Origin: Chaenocephalus aceratus
Taxonomy: Eukaryota > Chordata > Actinopteri > Perciformes > Channichthyidae
Reading direction: 5' to 3'
Assembly (NCBI GenBank): GCA_023974075.1
Contig: CM043792.1
Coordinates: 13,683,456 to 13,747,455, forward strand
Length of the DNA stretch: 64,000 nucleotides
Of this stretch, positions 1 to 10,335 are shown piece after piece; position 1 is the stretch's first letter, and every line of letters starts with the position of its first letter. The notes under the pieces were generated by a model. It worked only from the letters and a program-made list of their open reading frames with translations, was not told the origin of the DNA and did not search any database. The position numbers and the translations under genes were made by a program.

Positions 1-1140
1 ATAAGCCTATAGCATATACACACTCTACTGTATATGACAGCTTGAAAACAGCAATTTAGACGTGAACTTGTAACATCATGTGGTGATGAAGTGTAGATGA
101 AATGCTTGCCTCATTTAAGAATAGAGGGTGAAATGTCGTCTTTGTTCAAGTCATCGTTAAACTCAACATTAAAATAAGTACAAATTATGAACACACAAGT
201 ATCAGTTTGATAGGTTCCTTCCATGGGTTTAGATCTGTCCAGCAGTGTGAAACGCCTCTTTTAAACACCATTAGTGTCTTGAATATCTCCAAAAAGACAC
301 CAGAGTTACCTTGTTCAGAGTTTCAACAGTTCAAGTACCCTCATACTTCTGTCCTCAGGATGCATTATGGGAATCTAGAAGTCCTCAAAGACGAAGTGCT
401 GAGGTTGATTTTTCACTCTGTACTGTTCTGCACTAGAGCTTATACAATTAGATTGTACTGTGTCCAATACTCTCATCTGCTTTACGCTTGCACACCACTC
501 ATCTATTCAATCACTGAACATTTTACGGCCATGAAAAAAAAGAATTGCACTCAGCCAGAGCTTTTCCTGTCCACTCTGTCACACTTTCACACCCCAATGA
601 ATGTCAAGTGTACTTAATACTTTGTTTAAAATCAAAGCCACTGAGCTTTAAGAGCCCTTGCTGTCAGCTGCTAGGTACCTGCGTTGAAATGCCTGTCATT
701 TTATTTTCCGCTGTGCGCCTCTCATCAGGTTTTCATCCACAATAATATCAAACAACATCAATGACAGCTATTGGCCTGAATGTTTAAAATGTTCACAGTT
801 CAGCATGTGATTATGGTAGAGCTGCATTCACAATTCTTTTATCAGCTATTGTGAAATTAATAAGAAACCATTCCAAATGATGGTGTCAGCTGTGTGGTTT
901 TATGGCCTGTGTGTAGGTGCTGCTGTTGAGCCTGTGTCAAGTAAAGATGAAGATGCACGTTTGAGCTGATGAGCTTCTCCCTATTTACTCACCATCTGGT
1001 CTGCTAAAGTGAATCCTCACATGAGAACACTGCTGTTACCATAGCAATCAATTCTGAAAAAATCCCTCAGAACCTACTGATTACAAATGGGTTTTAGTGG
1101 TATGTTTAGAGAGCTGCATATATATTTCGATTGACAGAAA
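1..1140. other. Intergenic, no gene seen
   Basis: AT-rich sequence with only short, unrecognisable reading frames. I see no splice-flanked coding block, RNA gene or clear repeat here. Confidence 0.5.
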
Positions 1141-1149
1141 AACAATTCA

Positions 1150-1281
1150 AACTATTTCGACAGCAACCTCTTCTTTTGAAAACCATATCAAGCACATCAC
1201 CAAAACTCCCTTCTTCCACCTCAAAAATATATGCCGTCTCCGCCTATCACTCTCCTTCTCTGCTGCCGAAACACTCATCTA
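1150..1281 (+). mobile_element. L2-like LINE fragment (C-terminal part)
   Basis: The translation here (HIKHITKTPFFHLKNICRL and following) matches the segment just after the reverse-transcriptase core of the L2-like LINE at 62740-62850 of this window (HIKQLCKNSFYHLRNIAKL). It is a short dead fragment that happens to be in frame with the LINE that follows, so the long reading frame starting at 1097 is a chimera of two unrelated elements. The boundary is near 1281, where an older repeat begins (GACCAAGGCCGGATTAACC). Confidence 0.6.
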
Positions 1282-1308
1282 TGACCAAGGCCGGATTAAC
1301 CATATGGG

Positions 1309-3600
1309 CAAAAAACACTTTTGGTTTTTACATGATCTGTTTGATTTTGATTGGGGTAGAATCAATTTGTGTGCTGATGTAGAAACTGCATGGTCTTATT
1401 TTTATCTTGGTTTTATGAAAATTATAGATAGACATGCACCTCTGCGTAAATTTAGAGTGAAGGGACGAAACAATCCCTGGTTTTCTGCTGAGCTGTCCAG
1501 TCTCCTTCATGAGAGAAATAATGCTTGGGTTAAGGCTAGGAAATCAGGCTCAGAGGTAGAATGGCTACATTTTAGGCAGCTAAGAAATAGCTTCACATCT
1601 CAAATAAAAAGTGCTAAATCAAAGTACTATTTGTCGGTTACCACAGAAAACCTGAATAATCCTAGGAAATTTTGGAAAGCCATAAAATCGATTTCCACTG
1701 GTGATATCCCAAATGAGCTACCTCCGTGCCTTACCACAGCATCTGGCATTATATCAGACAGGGCTACTATGCTAAATTGCTTTAATGAGCATTTTGTGTC
1801 TTGTGGCTCTCTGTTTGGCTGTGTGGCTCCTGTGAACGCTCCAATCCTTGACTCTGAACAATGTGGTCTGGAAAACCCTTTCAGTTTTACTCCTTTAACT
1901 GTTGGTATTGTTCATGAAGCATTATCCAAGTTAGATCCTAGGAAACCGGCTGGCCCGGACAACGTAGAACCTTTCTTTTTAAAGATAGCTGCAGATTTTA
2001 TTGCTCCACCTCTTACTTCTCGTTTTAACCTCTCCCTCAGCACGAACACAATTCCAAAAGTATGGAAGTCTGCTTATGTCTTGCCTTTACTGAAAGGAGG
2101 GGAGGCAACTATTTTAAATAACTATAGGCCAATCTCTAAATTGTCAGTTCTGGCTAAGGTGCTCGAACGCTTAGTGAGTGAACAAGTAAAGGAGTTTTTA
2201 TGTATAAATGATATCCTGTCTAAACATCAGTCAGGATTCAGAAAGAAACACAGCACCATCACTGCGACAATGAAAGTGGTGAATGACATTACTACTATTT
2301 TAGATAATAAGCAGAGTTGTGCAGCTCTGTTTATTGACCTTTCCAAAGCATTTGACACCGTTGATCATCACATTTTAAAGCAGAGGCTACTCAGTATTGG
2401 CATATCCAGCAATGCAGTGGGGTGGTTTGTGAACTACCTCTCTGAAAGGTCCCAATGTGTTCATTTTGATGGACTGTCTTCTGAATGGTTAAACATTTCT
2501 AATGGTGTACCACAAGGTTCTGTTTTAGGACCACTTTTATTCTCCATATATATTAACAGTGTAGGTGATAATGTGGATGAAGCTACTTTACATTTTTATG
2601 CGGATGATACTGTGATGTATTGTGCAGGTCCCTCCATTAAAGAGGCTGTTGTTAAATTACAAGCTGTTTTTAACACTATTCAGACTCAGCTCTCTGAATT
2701 AAAGCTTCTTTTAAATGTGGATAAAACCAAGGTAATGCTCTTTTCAAAAGCTAAAAAGACACCAGAGCCTGTTTTAGATATTGTAACTACGCAAGGAACA
2801 ACACTTGAAGTTGTTGCCTGTTACAAATACCTTGGTATCTGGCTTGATGATTGTCTCTCTTTTAAACTTCATGTCAATAACCTGCTTAAAAAACTGAGGG
2901 TTAGGCTAGGTTTTTTTTTCAGAAACAAGTCCTGTTTCTCGCTTGAGGCCAGGAAAAGGCTAGTCACTGTGACCTTTTTACCTGTGCTGGACTATGGTGA
3001 TCTGGTCTATATGAATGCACCTGCCAATTACCTGAGCAAATTGGATGCTGCGTATCACAGTGCTCTGAGATTTGTCACAAATTGTAAAGCGCTTACACAT
3101 CACTGTACCATGTATACCAAGGCAGGTTTACCATCACTCTCTGTACGGAGGCTCAGTCACTGGTACACTTTTATCTATAAAGCTTTGTTGGGTAAACTCC
3201 CGTATTATATCTGCTCTCTGATAACACAGAGAGTTGCAAGCAGCTATTGTCTGAGGTCACATGATGTAGTCTTGTTAGATGTGCCAAGAGCAAGGACTGT
3301 CTTAGGTAAGACAGCTTTTATGTGCGCAGCTCCACTTGCTTGGAACAATCTTCAGCAAGAATTGAAACTGAGCAATCTCATTCCTCTGCATGTTTTTAAA
3401 GCTAGGCTAAATGAAATGCTTGCTGATACAATAGGCACTTGTAAATGTCTATAACTATGTATCCTGTAAATATAATGTATAATGTCCTTTATTGTTTTAT
3501 GTTTCATGTGGAACCTATATGCTGCAGGTCTCCCTTGAAAAAGAGATCTATGATCTCAATGGGACCAATCTGGATAAATAAAGGTTTGAAATGAAATGAA
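1309..3600 (+). mobile_element. Non-LTR retrotransposon (LINE), 5'-truncated, RT frame intact
   Basis: The reading frame runs without a stop to 3454 and encodes the C-terminal part of a LINE ORF2. After a linker (NNPWFSAELSSLL) comes a reverse transcriptase with FIDLSKAFDTVDH, NGVPQGSVLGPLLF and the catalytic YADD at 2597-2608. The usual LINE C-terminal region follows. No endonuclease domain is visible, so the copy is 5'-truncated. A conserved-looking 3' tail (CTCCCTTGAAAAAGAGATC, then AATAAAGG) ends in a short AAATG repeat at about 3585-3603, as expected for target-primed insertion. The clade looks CR1/Rex1/L2-like, but I cannot fix it by eye. The absence of stops suggests a young insertion. 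It splits an older repeat (left part at 1282-1308, right part from 3604). Confidence 0.85.
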
Positions 3601-3603
3601 ATG

Positions 3604-3742
3604 AACCTGGGCAAGTGCCCAGGGGCCCTTGAGCAAAGAGGGCCCTCACTCCCTCACTCATCATACATTGTTGTATGACACTCACTCTTCGCCATAAATA
3701 ACAGCTTTTCCATAGGGTCAAATTACTGTAGGTCTCTGTACT
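3604..3742. repeat. Older interspersed repeat, interrupted (with 1282-1308 and 4692-5220)
   Basis: The motif GTGCCCAGGGGCCC occurs at about 3611-3630. A near-copy, GTGCCCAGGGGCCCC, lies in a GC-rich block at about 5152-5167 beside a G15 tract (5132-5146). Together with GCCGGATTAACC before the LINE, this looks like one old DNA-transposon-like repeat later split by the LINE and by the solo LTR. Its exact ends are not resolved. Confidence 0.4.
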
Positions 3743-3747
3743 GTAGG

Positions 3748-4686
3748 TGTTAGGATCTGTTTATTTTATGCTTTATTTTGGAATTGTCTAGGACTGTCGG
3801 CTTCCTGTTTTTCATTCAAGGATGTTCACCCCCTGGCCGTTTCTCAATCGCGAGGATGCTGGCTTGGTAGTCGCGTACTTCCAAGTCACTTCTTTCAGAA
3901 ACGAAGCAAGTATGCTTCCAAGCCACGGCTACGGAAAACTAAGAAGAATGGAACAAGTGTGCCACTCTCTCTAACGGTTTCAACACAAACTGTACCGAAA
4001 ATAAATACCTCACGATGTCTATCTAATTATGAACTTGCTTTACTTTCACGGAACACATTTTTGGTGAAAACAAACAAATGTAACAAAGTAACATATTTAC
4101 CAACACATGTTCTACGCCACTACATACTTACATTTAAAAGTGTGCTGCGTCAGTTCAGCCATTCTCCGTAAGGGTTTAAGAAATTGGTCCGTGCGCAAAG
4201 CATTGTGGGGATTTTAAGGACGCAAAGTCTACCCATGTGCAGCCTCGAAATTACCCCCAAACCAAGGATGCGGTCTCGGTGAAATTCCAGGTATGCTGGA
4301 GATTGGAACAGTCCTTCAGCGGCACTCGATGACGTAGCATCCTTGAAATATTGGCTTGGAAGCCAGTTTCCTCGAGATTGAGTAACGGCCACAGTCTGTC
4401 ATGTGTATTTGTTTCCTGTCTGTGTTTTCCCTCCTGTGTGATTACCTGATTCTGTTCACCTGTGTCTTTGTGTTTTCCTCCCCTCCCCAGCTGTGTCTTG
4501 ATTGGCCATGTGTGTATTTAAGTTCTTGTTTTATGTTGGGGTTTTGTGGGTTCCTGTTTGTGCTTAGAGGGAGATAGAGTTCCTGTCTGGTTTTTTGTTG
4601 ATCCTGTTGCCTTGCATAAAGGTTTTTTGCTGTTAAACTATCGTCTGTCTGCACTTGGGTCCTCCCTGCGCTGCTCAACCCTAACA
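3748..4686 (+). repeat. Solo LTR with 5-bp target duplication, containing a nested element
   Basis: The block starts TGTTAGGATC and ends CCCTAACA, the TG...CA ends expected of an LTR. It is flanked by the identical pentamer GTAGG (3743-3747 and 4687-4691). No internal retroviral region is present, so this is a solo LTR left by recombination between two LTRs. The strand is tentative. About 0.56 kb of the length belongs to the element at 3835-4391, which leaves an LTR of roughly 380 bp. The family (Gypsy-like or other) is not determined. Confidence 0.7.
3835..4391. mobile_element. Non-autonomous DNA element (MITE-like) inside the solo LTR
   Basis: The ends form an imperfect terminal inverted repeat: GGCCGTTTCTCAATCGCGAG on the left and, read from the right end, GGCCGTTACTCAATCTCGAG. 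A further match follows (CTGGCTTGG against CTGGCTTCC). It carries no coding capacity. No convincing target duplication is visible, so the superfamily is left open. It entered the LTR after the LTR itself had inserted. Confidence 0.6.
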
Positions 4687-4691
4687 GTAGG

Positions 4692-5220
4692 TCTCACTAT
4701 GTATGCGCTCAACTTTATTACTACGCGGCGGCGGTGTATAGCCGAATCACAGCCCCACCCTTGAGCAACCACACAATTTCACTACATATTTTACTTTTGT
4801 AACTCTCGATGTTTGTGACAAATAGAACTCCTCGTGTACTTGTACAGCCAGCCAGTCATATTTTGGCATTAAGTGGGGTGCTGTTCTGAGGTTTTGATTG
4901 ATATTACCTAGGTCTTCTTGAGCCATACACTGTCTTGAGATCTTATCCATTGTATCTTTGTCTTGTGATTTTTGACTGAAAGGGTAAAAGGCTAGACCTA
5001 CTTTAGTTGAACTATGTGGCGTGACAAATGCTTTTGACAAATAGGTGTGCGATTTGACATGCCAGATTGACTGAAAATTCTAAATATTGGTCATGTTGGT
5101 AGGCGTGGTGTTACTTGTTGGTACGTGGGTTGGGGGGGGGGGGGGGCATGAGTGCCCAGGGGCCCCTGGAGGTACTATATCCTGTTAGGCCCCAAGCCTG
5201 TTTTTCAGGTTTCTGGTTTC
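4692..5220. repeat. Right part of the old interrupted repeat
   Basis: This continues the repeat of 3604-3742 beyond the solo LTR. It contains a G15 homopolymer (5132-5146) followed by ATGAGTGCCCAGGGGCCCC. No coding frame is recognisable. Confidence 0.35.
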
Positions 5221-6300
5221 AGGCTTGAAAATGACATTCCCAGAACACATGACCATATCTTCCCTTCTAAAAGGGTTAAATTAATAATCTTTTTTCTCAA
5301 AGTAATGATAAACCTGTGAGTTGGATGTGGAAAAGTCAGAATCAATATAGATGTTTTTTATTTTAAAGAAAATTCAGATTGAACATGGTAAAAAAACTGT
5401 AAATTATAGTGTCCGTCCAAAAAATATTTTGTACTAATCCAAAGTACAACATATAAGTACCCTGTATCAAGATTGATGCAAAACAAGTGATATTTGACCT
5501 TTTTAGGTAAAAAACCCCTCTTCTGGGGCCATTTGGGTGGATTTTCCATATCTCTGGCCCCCCTTGCTCGATTTTGACATGTGAAATCTCTTCCTGACCG
5601 TTGGAGCCAATAGAATCGAAGGGAAATCGTCCGCAAGCACTTATGTTAAAAAAAAGGTTGTGTCTATCCGCATGCAAGCTTTCAGCAGAGGGTAGAAATA
5701 TCCCTGCTCTGATATCTGGAAACGGAAAAGCAGTTTTATTGCTTATGGATTATCAGAACATTTCAAAGGGGACACAGTCACATTGGATATTAACCTATGG
5801 ATTAACTACAGCATCGTTTTAATGCCATTGAAGACCAGTTTTGACCAGAAAAGACCAAGGTAAGCAATGTTAGCGTTTTTGGCTACCTAGCGCCACATGT
5901 TTTGATGCACGTTTTTATTGATAACGTCGCGAGTTTGTATCTTTCAGTGTTGAGGTGGGCACCGTTAGATTCTGTGTCTCCTTACGATCATAAACGTATG
6001 TGTTGGATGTGCAGCTAGGATAAGTAATAACGAAGCTAGGTGTGATTTTCGGTACAGTAATAGGTTAGCATTTTTCGCTCGGGGCTAATTCAGAGGGTCA
6101 GTGATAGCATTGTGTGTTTAAAAAAAAAAAAAGATCAGTTAAATGAGTTTTTTTCCGTTAGGCCTATATGGATATACAATATTCAGTTTATTAAATATTA
6201 AGGTTCCTTAGACGTTGTTTCCTGCAAATGACGCGATTTCGGCCCCGGAACCGGGTCCGTGGGGCTTGAGGATATGGTGTACCATCCAAACTCCTCAATA
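5221..6300. other. Intergenic, no gene seen
   Basis: No recognisable gene. There is an A12-13 run near 6120. Part of it (5340-5830) has a composition that suggests an old repeat, but I found no partner in the window. Confidence 0.4.
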
Positions 6301-6306
6301 AACTCC

Positions 6307-6590
6307 AATTCAGAACTCTGCTGCCCGACTCCTCACCCACACCCGTTCCCGTGACAACATCACCCCTGTCCTGCAGAACCTCCAGTGGCTCCCCGTCCCA
6401 CAGCGCATCCATTTCAAGATCCTTCTGCTTACCTACAAAGCCCTCCATCACCTCACCCTCCATCACCCTCCATCACCCTCCATCACCCCTACCTCACCGA
6501 CCTACTCCAACACCACACTTCTTCCCGCAGCCTCCGCTCCTCAGACGCCAGTATCCCTCATAGGACCAAGCACCAAACCTGGGGGGCCAG
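6307..6590 (+). mobile_element. L2-like LINE fragment (C-terminal coding)
   Basis: The translation IQNSAARLLTHTRSR then VLQNLQWLPVPQRIHFKI matches the C-terminal region of the L2-like LINE at 62930-63060 (IQNSAARILMRVR, LKALHWLPVELRIEFKV). A short tandem run of CATCACCCTC near 6455-6490 breaks the frame; after it the sequence resumes as YLTDLLQHH then SLRSSD. It is a dead fragment. Confidence 0.75.
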
Positions 6591-6606
6591 CCAGCCAGCA
6601 AAACCG

Positions 6607-6902
6607 GCTTAAAACTCGATCTTATCTAGTGCCATTGGATTTTCAAAATAATAATAATGCATTTTATTTATAGAGAGCAGAAACTCAAAGACATTTTACA
6701 AAGTAAAACTTCATAAAAACACAATTAAAAACAACACACTTAAAATATATAAAACACAACATTAATTACAGATTAAAAGCAGTTATGAAGAGGTGAGTTT
6801 TTATTTGTGATTTGAACATGGTGAGATCAGGGCCGCAACGGAGAATACTCGGCTGGCTGGCCGGCCATATCCAATGGCACTAGATAAGATCGAGTTTTAA
6901 GC
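6607..6902. repeat. 34-bp perfect inverted repeat around an inverted LINE 3' tail
   Basis: Positions 6607-6640 and 6869-6902 are exact reverse complements over 34 bases (left arm begins GCTTAAAACTCGATC). The 228-bp spacer begins AATAATAATAATGCATTTTATTTATAGAG (in part), which reads as the reverse complement of an L2/SINE-type 3' end with its short repeat tail. Just outside the left arm and inside the right arm lie GCCAGCCAGCC and GGCTGGCTGGC, so the symmetry reaches a little further. Confidence 0.7.
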
Positions 6903-7008
6903 CTCTTACTGTAAATATGGAGAGTTTCCTTATTTGTGCTGTTTTATGAATTAAACTAAATATCTTTTGGTTTTGGACTGACATTTTAAAGACATCACCT
7001 TTGGACTT

Positions 7009-7560
7009 TTAAAGTGGCCATTTTATGCTTTTTGGGGTTTTTCTTTTCCTGAAGTGTGTTATATAGTTATTTGTGCATGCAAAAGGTTAACATCCCTGTG
7101 TTACGCTCCTGCATAGGCCCCCATTCAAAACTGGCATTGACATATTTGTGTCTATTTTCTGATTGGACAGATCTTATCTGGAAAATCGCAGAGGTGTCTA
7201 TAATGAAACAATTGTCAGTTGCAGCTCTAGAGTTGCGTTTTGATCTAAGAGCAAATCTTGTTGAGCAGGTCTCATCCTGCACCACACAACTTTCCCACCA
7301 ACACATACAACAAGGGCAGGTTGCTGTCCACTCCATTTGTACTGATGTGATGTGAACATTCGTATTGGTAAGTTGTAGCATGTTAGAGATCTTTATTTTC
7401 CTCCAGCTCATACATCTCTGCCACCTGTGTGTGGGCGTTAACAATCACTGGGCAGTTTCGACAAAACACAAGTGGAACTATTCCGAAATGTAACCTATGA
7501 ATATGTTAATGTGCCTCAAAGCTCTACATAACATCGGCTTTTAAAAACTGATTCTATTCT
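7009..7560. mobile_element. Probable MITE, related at its left end to 45282-45557
   Basis: The left end (TTTAAAGTGGCCATTTTATG, then GAAGTGTGTTATATAG) resembles the start of the element at 45279 (TTAAAGTGGCTCTATAATGC, then GAGTGTGTTATTTAG). I could not identify the right end with confidence, so the end coordinate is approximate. Confidence 0.35.
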
Positions 7561-10080
7561 GTGCTATAATAGAAGATTATATTATATTATACATCGTGTT
7601 ATAAAATGATCATGTTTGTACAATAAAGTAAGAATGTCTGATTAAAAAAACAATAGTGTTCAGGATTTCATTGGCTGTTTTACATGTTAATAAATCCTTC
7701 TGACTTATAATACAGTTAAAAACCCATGCCACCTGATACATCCACTTTTTTTTCTAACGTGATGTGGTTCTGCTCTACTTACAAAACACAGCCAGCACAA
7801 GGCCACGTGGTGAATGAGAAACCGTGAAGACGTTCACTGAAATCATGGCCACATTTCATGGTCAGCAGGACCCAGTTGTTTTCCCCCCACACACTCCAGT
7901 CACCTATTCAAAAACTCTATTTGAAAAAGCAGCAAGCAGTCAGACATAACCTTTGAATGCTCTGAAAACAATTCAAACAACACAAAGGAGATAGAGATTC
8001 AGCATGAAGATTAACGTGATATTCCTTTGGCTCGCTGATGTGTCGAGGGATCAGGTGCGTCAAGTTAAAGCATTGAACAAGCATTGTCACCTCCTTGACT
8101 AAAAGCCTTAGTGAAGGAGAAGAGACAGATGAAAAGGATTGGTCTTCAACGTCAGAGGTTTTATACACACAGAGATTTTTTTTTTTGTATAGTTTTCTAT
8201 TTCACTTTTTCACATGTGATTCCACGCAGTCTGTTTTTCTGCCAATAATTGCTCAACATTTCAGAGTCCATCTGGCTATATAAGGTACAGCAATAATAAT
8301 CCAATTGAACATCTTTTTATAACGTCACAATAATAATCAGCCAATCTTGAGAAGTCTGTATTTCAAACAGTATTTGTAGTACGGATGGTGGCTTGTTTGC
8401 TCCATTTTGTTATTCTTGTGAAACCTGAATTAATACAAAATAAAGTATTTAATCACAAAGATGTGCTGTGCAAACATCCCGTCTCTTTATTTGTCTTGAA
8501 GTAATTAGTGCTCTTCTCTTAAGTGGCTGCAGGACACTTAGAAACAGTGAGCTACTCAGGAGAGGCTAATTGTGTTTAGAAGTCTGCATCTCTGTTCAGA
8601 ATAATGAGCGATCTCCAATAGAGAAAACTGTAAGTAGTAGCAATAGTGTTATATTTATATAAGCTTCATATCCTATGTGTACCTTTAAGCACTTACAGTA
8701 GTTTCAAGTAAATTACTTCTCTCATGAATATGCAAATGTTTCAGCAAGATGCTGCAGTCGATAAGATCAGTGTAATGCATAGTTTTAGTGAAATAGTCAT
8801 TTTTGCTTTTTACTACTTTTTGTTTTAATAAACTAAAAAACAAATGTCACTTCACAGTATCAGCGATGAAAACGTAATATAAGACTCATTCTGAAAGTGT
8901 TTTTTTATAATCACAGCTAGCTGCTGTTGTGATGCAGGCTCACTGCAGCAGGTTGAAGGTCTTTTGTGAAGTGTTGCTGCCCTCTGCTGCACAAACTCAG
9001 AATTGCTCTCACTGCAGTGACTTTGTTTAAATGTATCTATAAATAGTGCAAAAATAAAGGCGAGTTTACTATTTCATAAAGAATATCAAAAATAAACTGA
9101 TTTTGAAATTCCATACATCGAAAAAAGAAATGTTGCAAGCAGTGTAGCTTGATAAATTAATTAAATGATTACTGAAGTCTTAAATCTACATATTTGCAAT
9201 TCAATCATCTTTTTAAATTAATAATTCACCTTTTTAGAATGTAAAAAATACATTAAAACTATTTTATCAGGCTGACTAAAGATCTGAAAGTAGGTTCCCT
9301 TGGGAAATATACAGAAGTTATGATTTAAGTTTTGCAAACAGTTGTTACAAAGTACTTGAAAATAACTGTATTTAAGGCTAGTTAATTTTATATTTTTTAA
9401 AGTAAAAGGAAATACATTAAACACAAGTGATCATTTATATGATCTTTTAATTACAATGTACTGAGACCTTCATATTGAGGTTATGTGAATAGAGTCCTCA
9501 CTGTGTGGGAACAGCTCAGTATTCTCCCACTGGGCTCCATGGTCCTCACCCACACAGATGCTCAATGCCCGAGGTTATCACAAACCGCCTGAACCTTCTG
9601 AGAAGCCTTCTGTGCAATTCTAATTTCCATATCTGTTAAAATAAATATATTTAAAGCAGGTCTACTGTAAGTGCTCTTTACATAATGTGATAGTATCATA
9701 ATGCTCAATCCTTTGAGAAATACAACCTTTAAACAGGCCATGAGGACATTTTTCACAGGTTTTAAATGTCAACATTCTAAAAGTGCCCCAGTTACAGAAC
9801 ATCAGCTGACAGGAAGTAAACATGGAGCCAAACTGTTGCTCAGACTGTATAAAGCTTGAAACATAATTCTGTTGAAGATGCTGAAACGGAGCCTTTAAGA
9901 CACAGGGTAAAAGCAGGTATATTGACAGGTAAAATACGTTTTTTTTTTTAATACAATAGGGAATGTAAACAGGTTAATTAGTAGAAACTCAAAATAAAAG
10001 TGAAACTACAATATGTGACTTGTAAGTGTCTTAAAATCTGAATAAATAGATTCACAACTCGGCGTGCATGATTGAAATAA
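7561..10080. other. Intergenic, no gene seen
   Basis: AT-rich sequence downstream (in gene orientation) of the ZFAND2 gene. Only short chance reading frames are present, and nothing is recognisable as coding, structural RNA or a defined repeat. Confidence 0.5.
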
Positions 10081-10086
10081 TTTATT
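10081..10086 (-). promoter_or_regulatory. Candidate polyadenylation signal of the ZFAND2 gene
   Basis: TTTATT on the plus strand reads AATAAA on the minus strand. It lies 250 bases beyond the stop codon at 10336-10338, a plausible 3' UTR length. It is one of several AT-rich candidates in the region. Confidence 0.45.
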
Positions 10087-10335
10087 GGATATTCATATAT
10101 GGTAATATAATGGGTTCATCATGGTTGGCATATAAAATATGTACAAAGCAAAGCATTAGTAAAAATGACAGATCCTGCTAGGAAAGTATGTGCTTATATT
10201 GTAGAAGGCGGTAATATCTCAGCAACTTCCAAGAGGATTTCTTCATTAACAATCATTGATCCTGGATGTCGGTATCCCAGATGTGCAGGTTTCAGTAGAT
10301 AATAAGCTCAGCTTGAAGTCTAAGTGGTGCTCAGA

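Noticed and set aside
207..617. 136-codon reading frame near the left edge
   Set aside because: No recognised motif, no splice context and composition like surrounding non-coding DNA.
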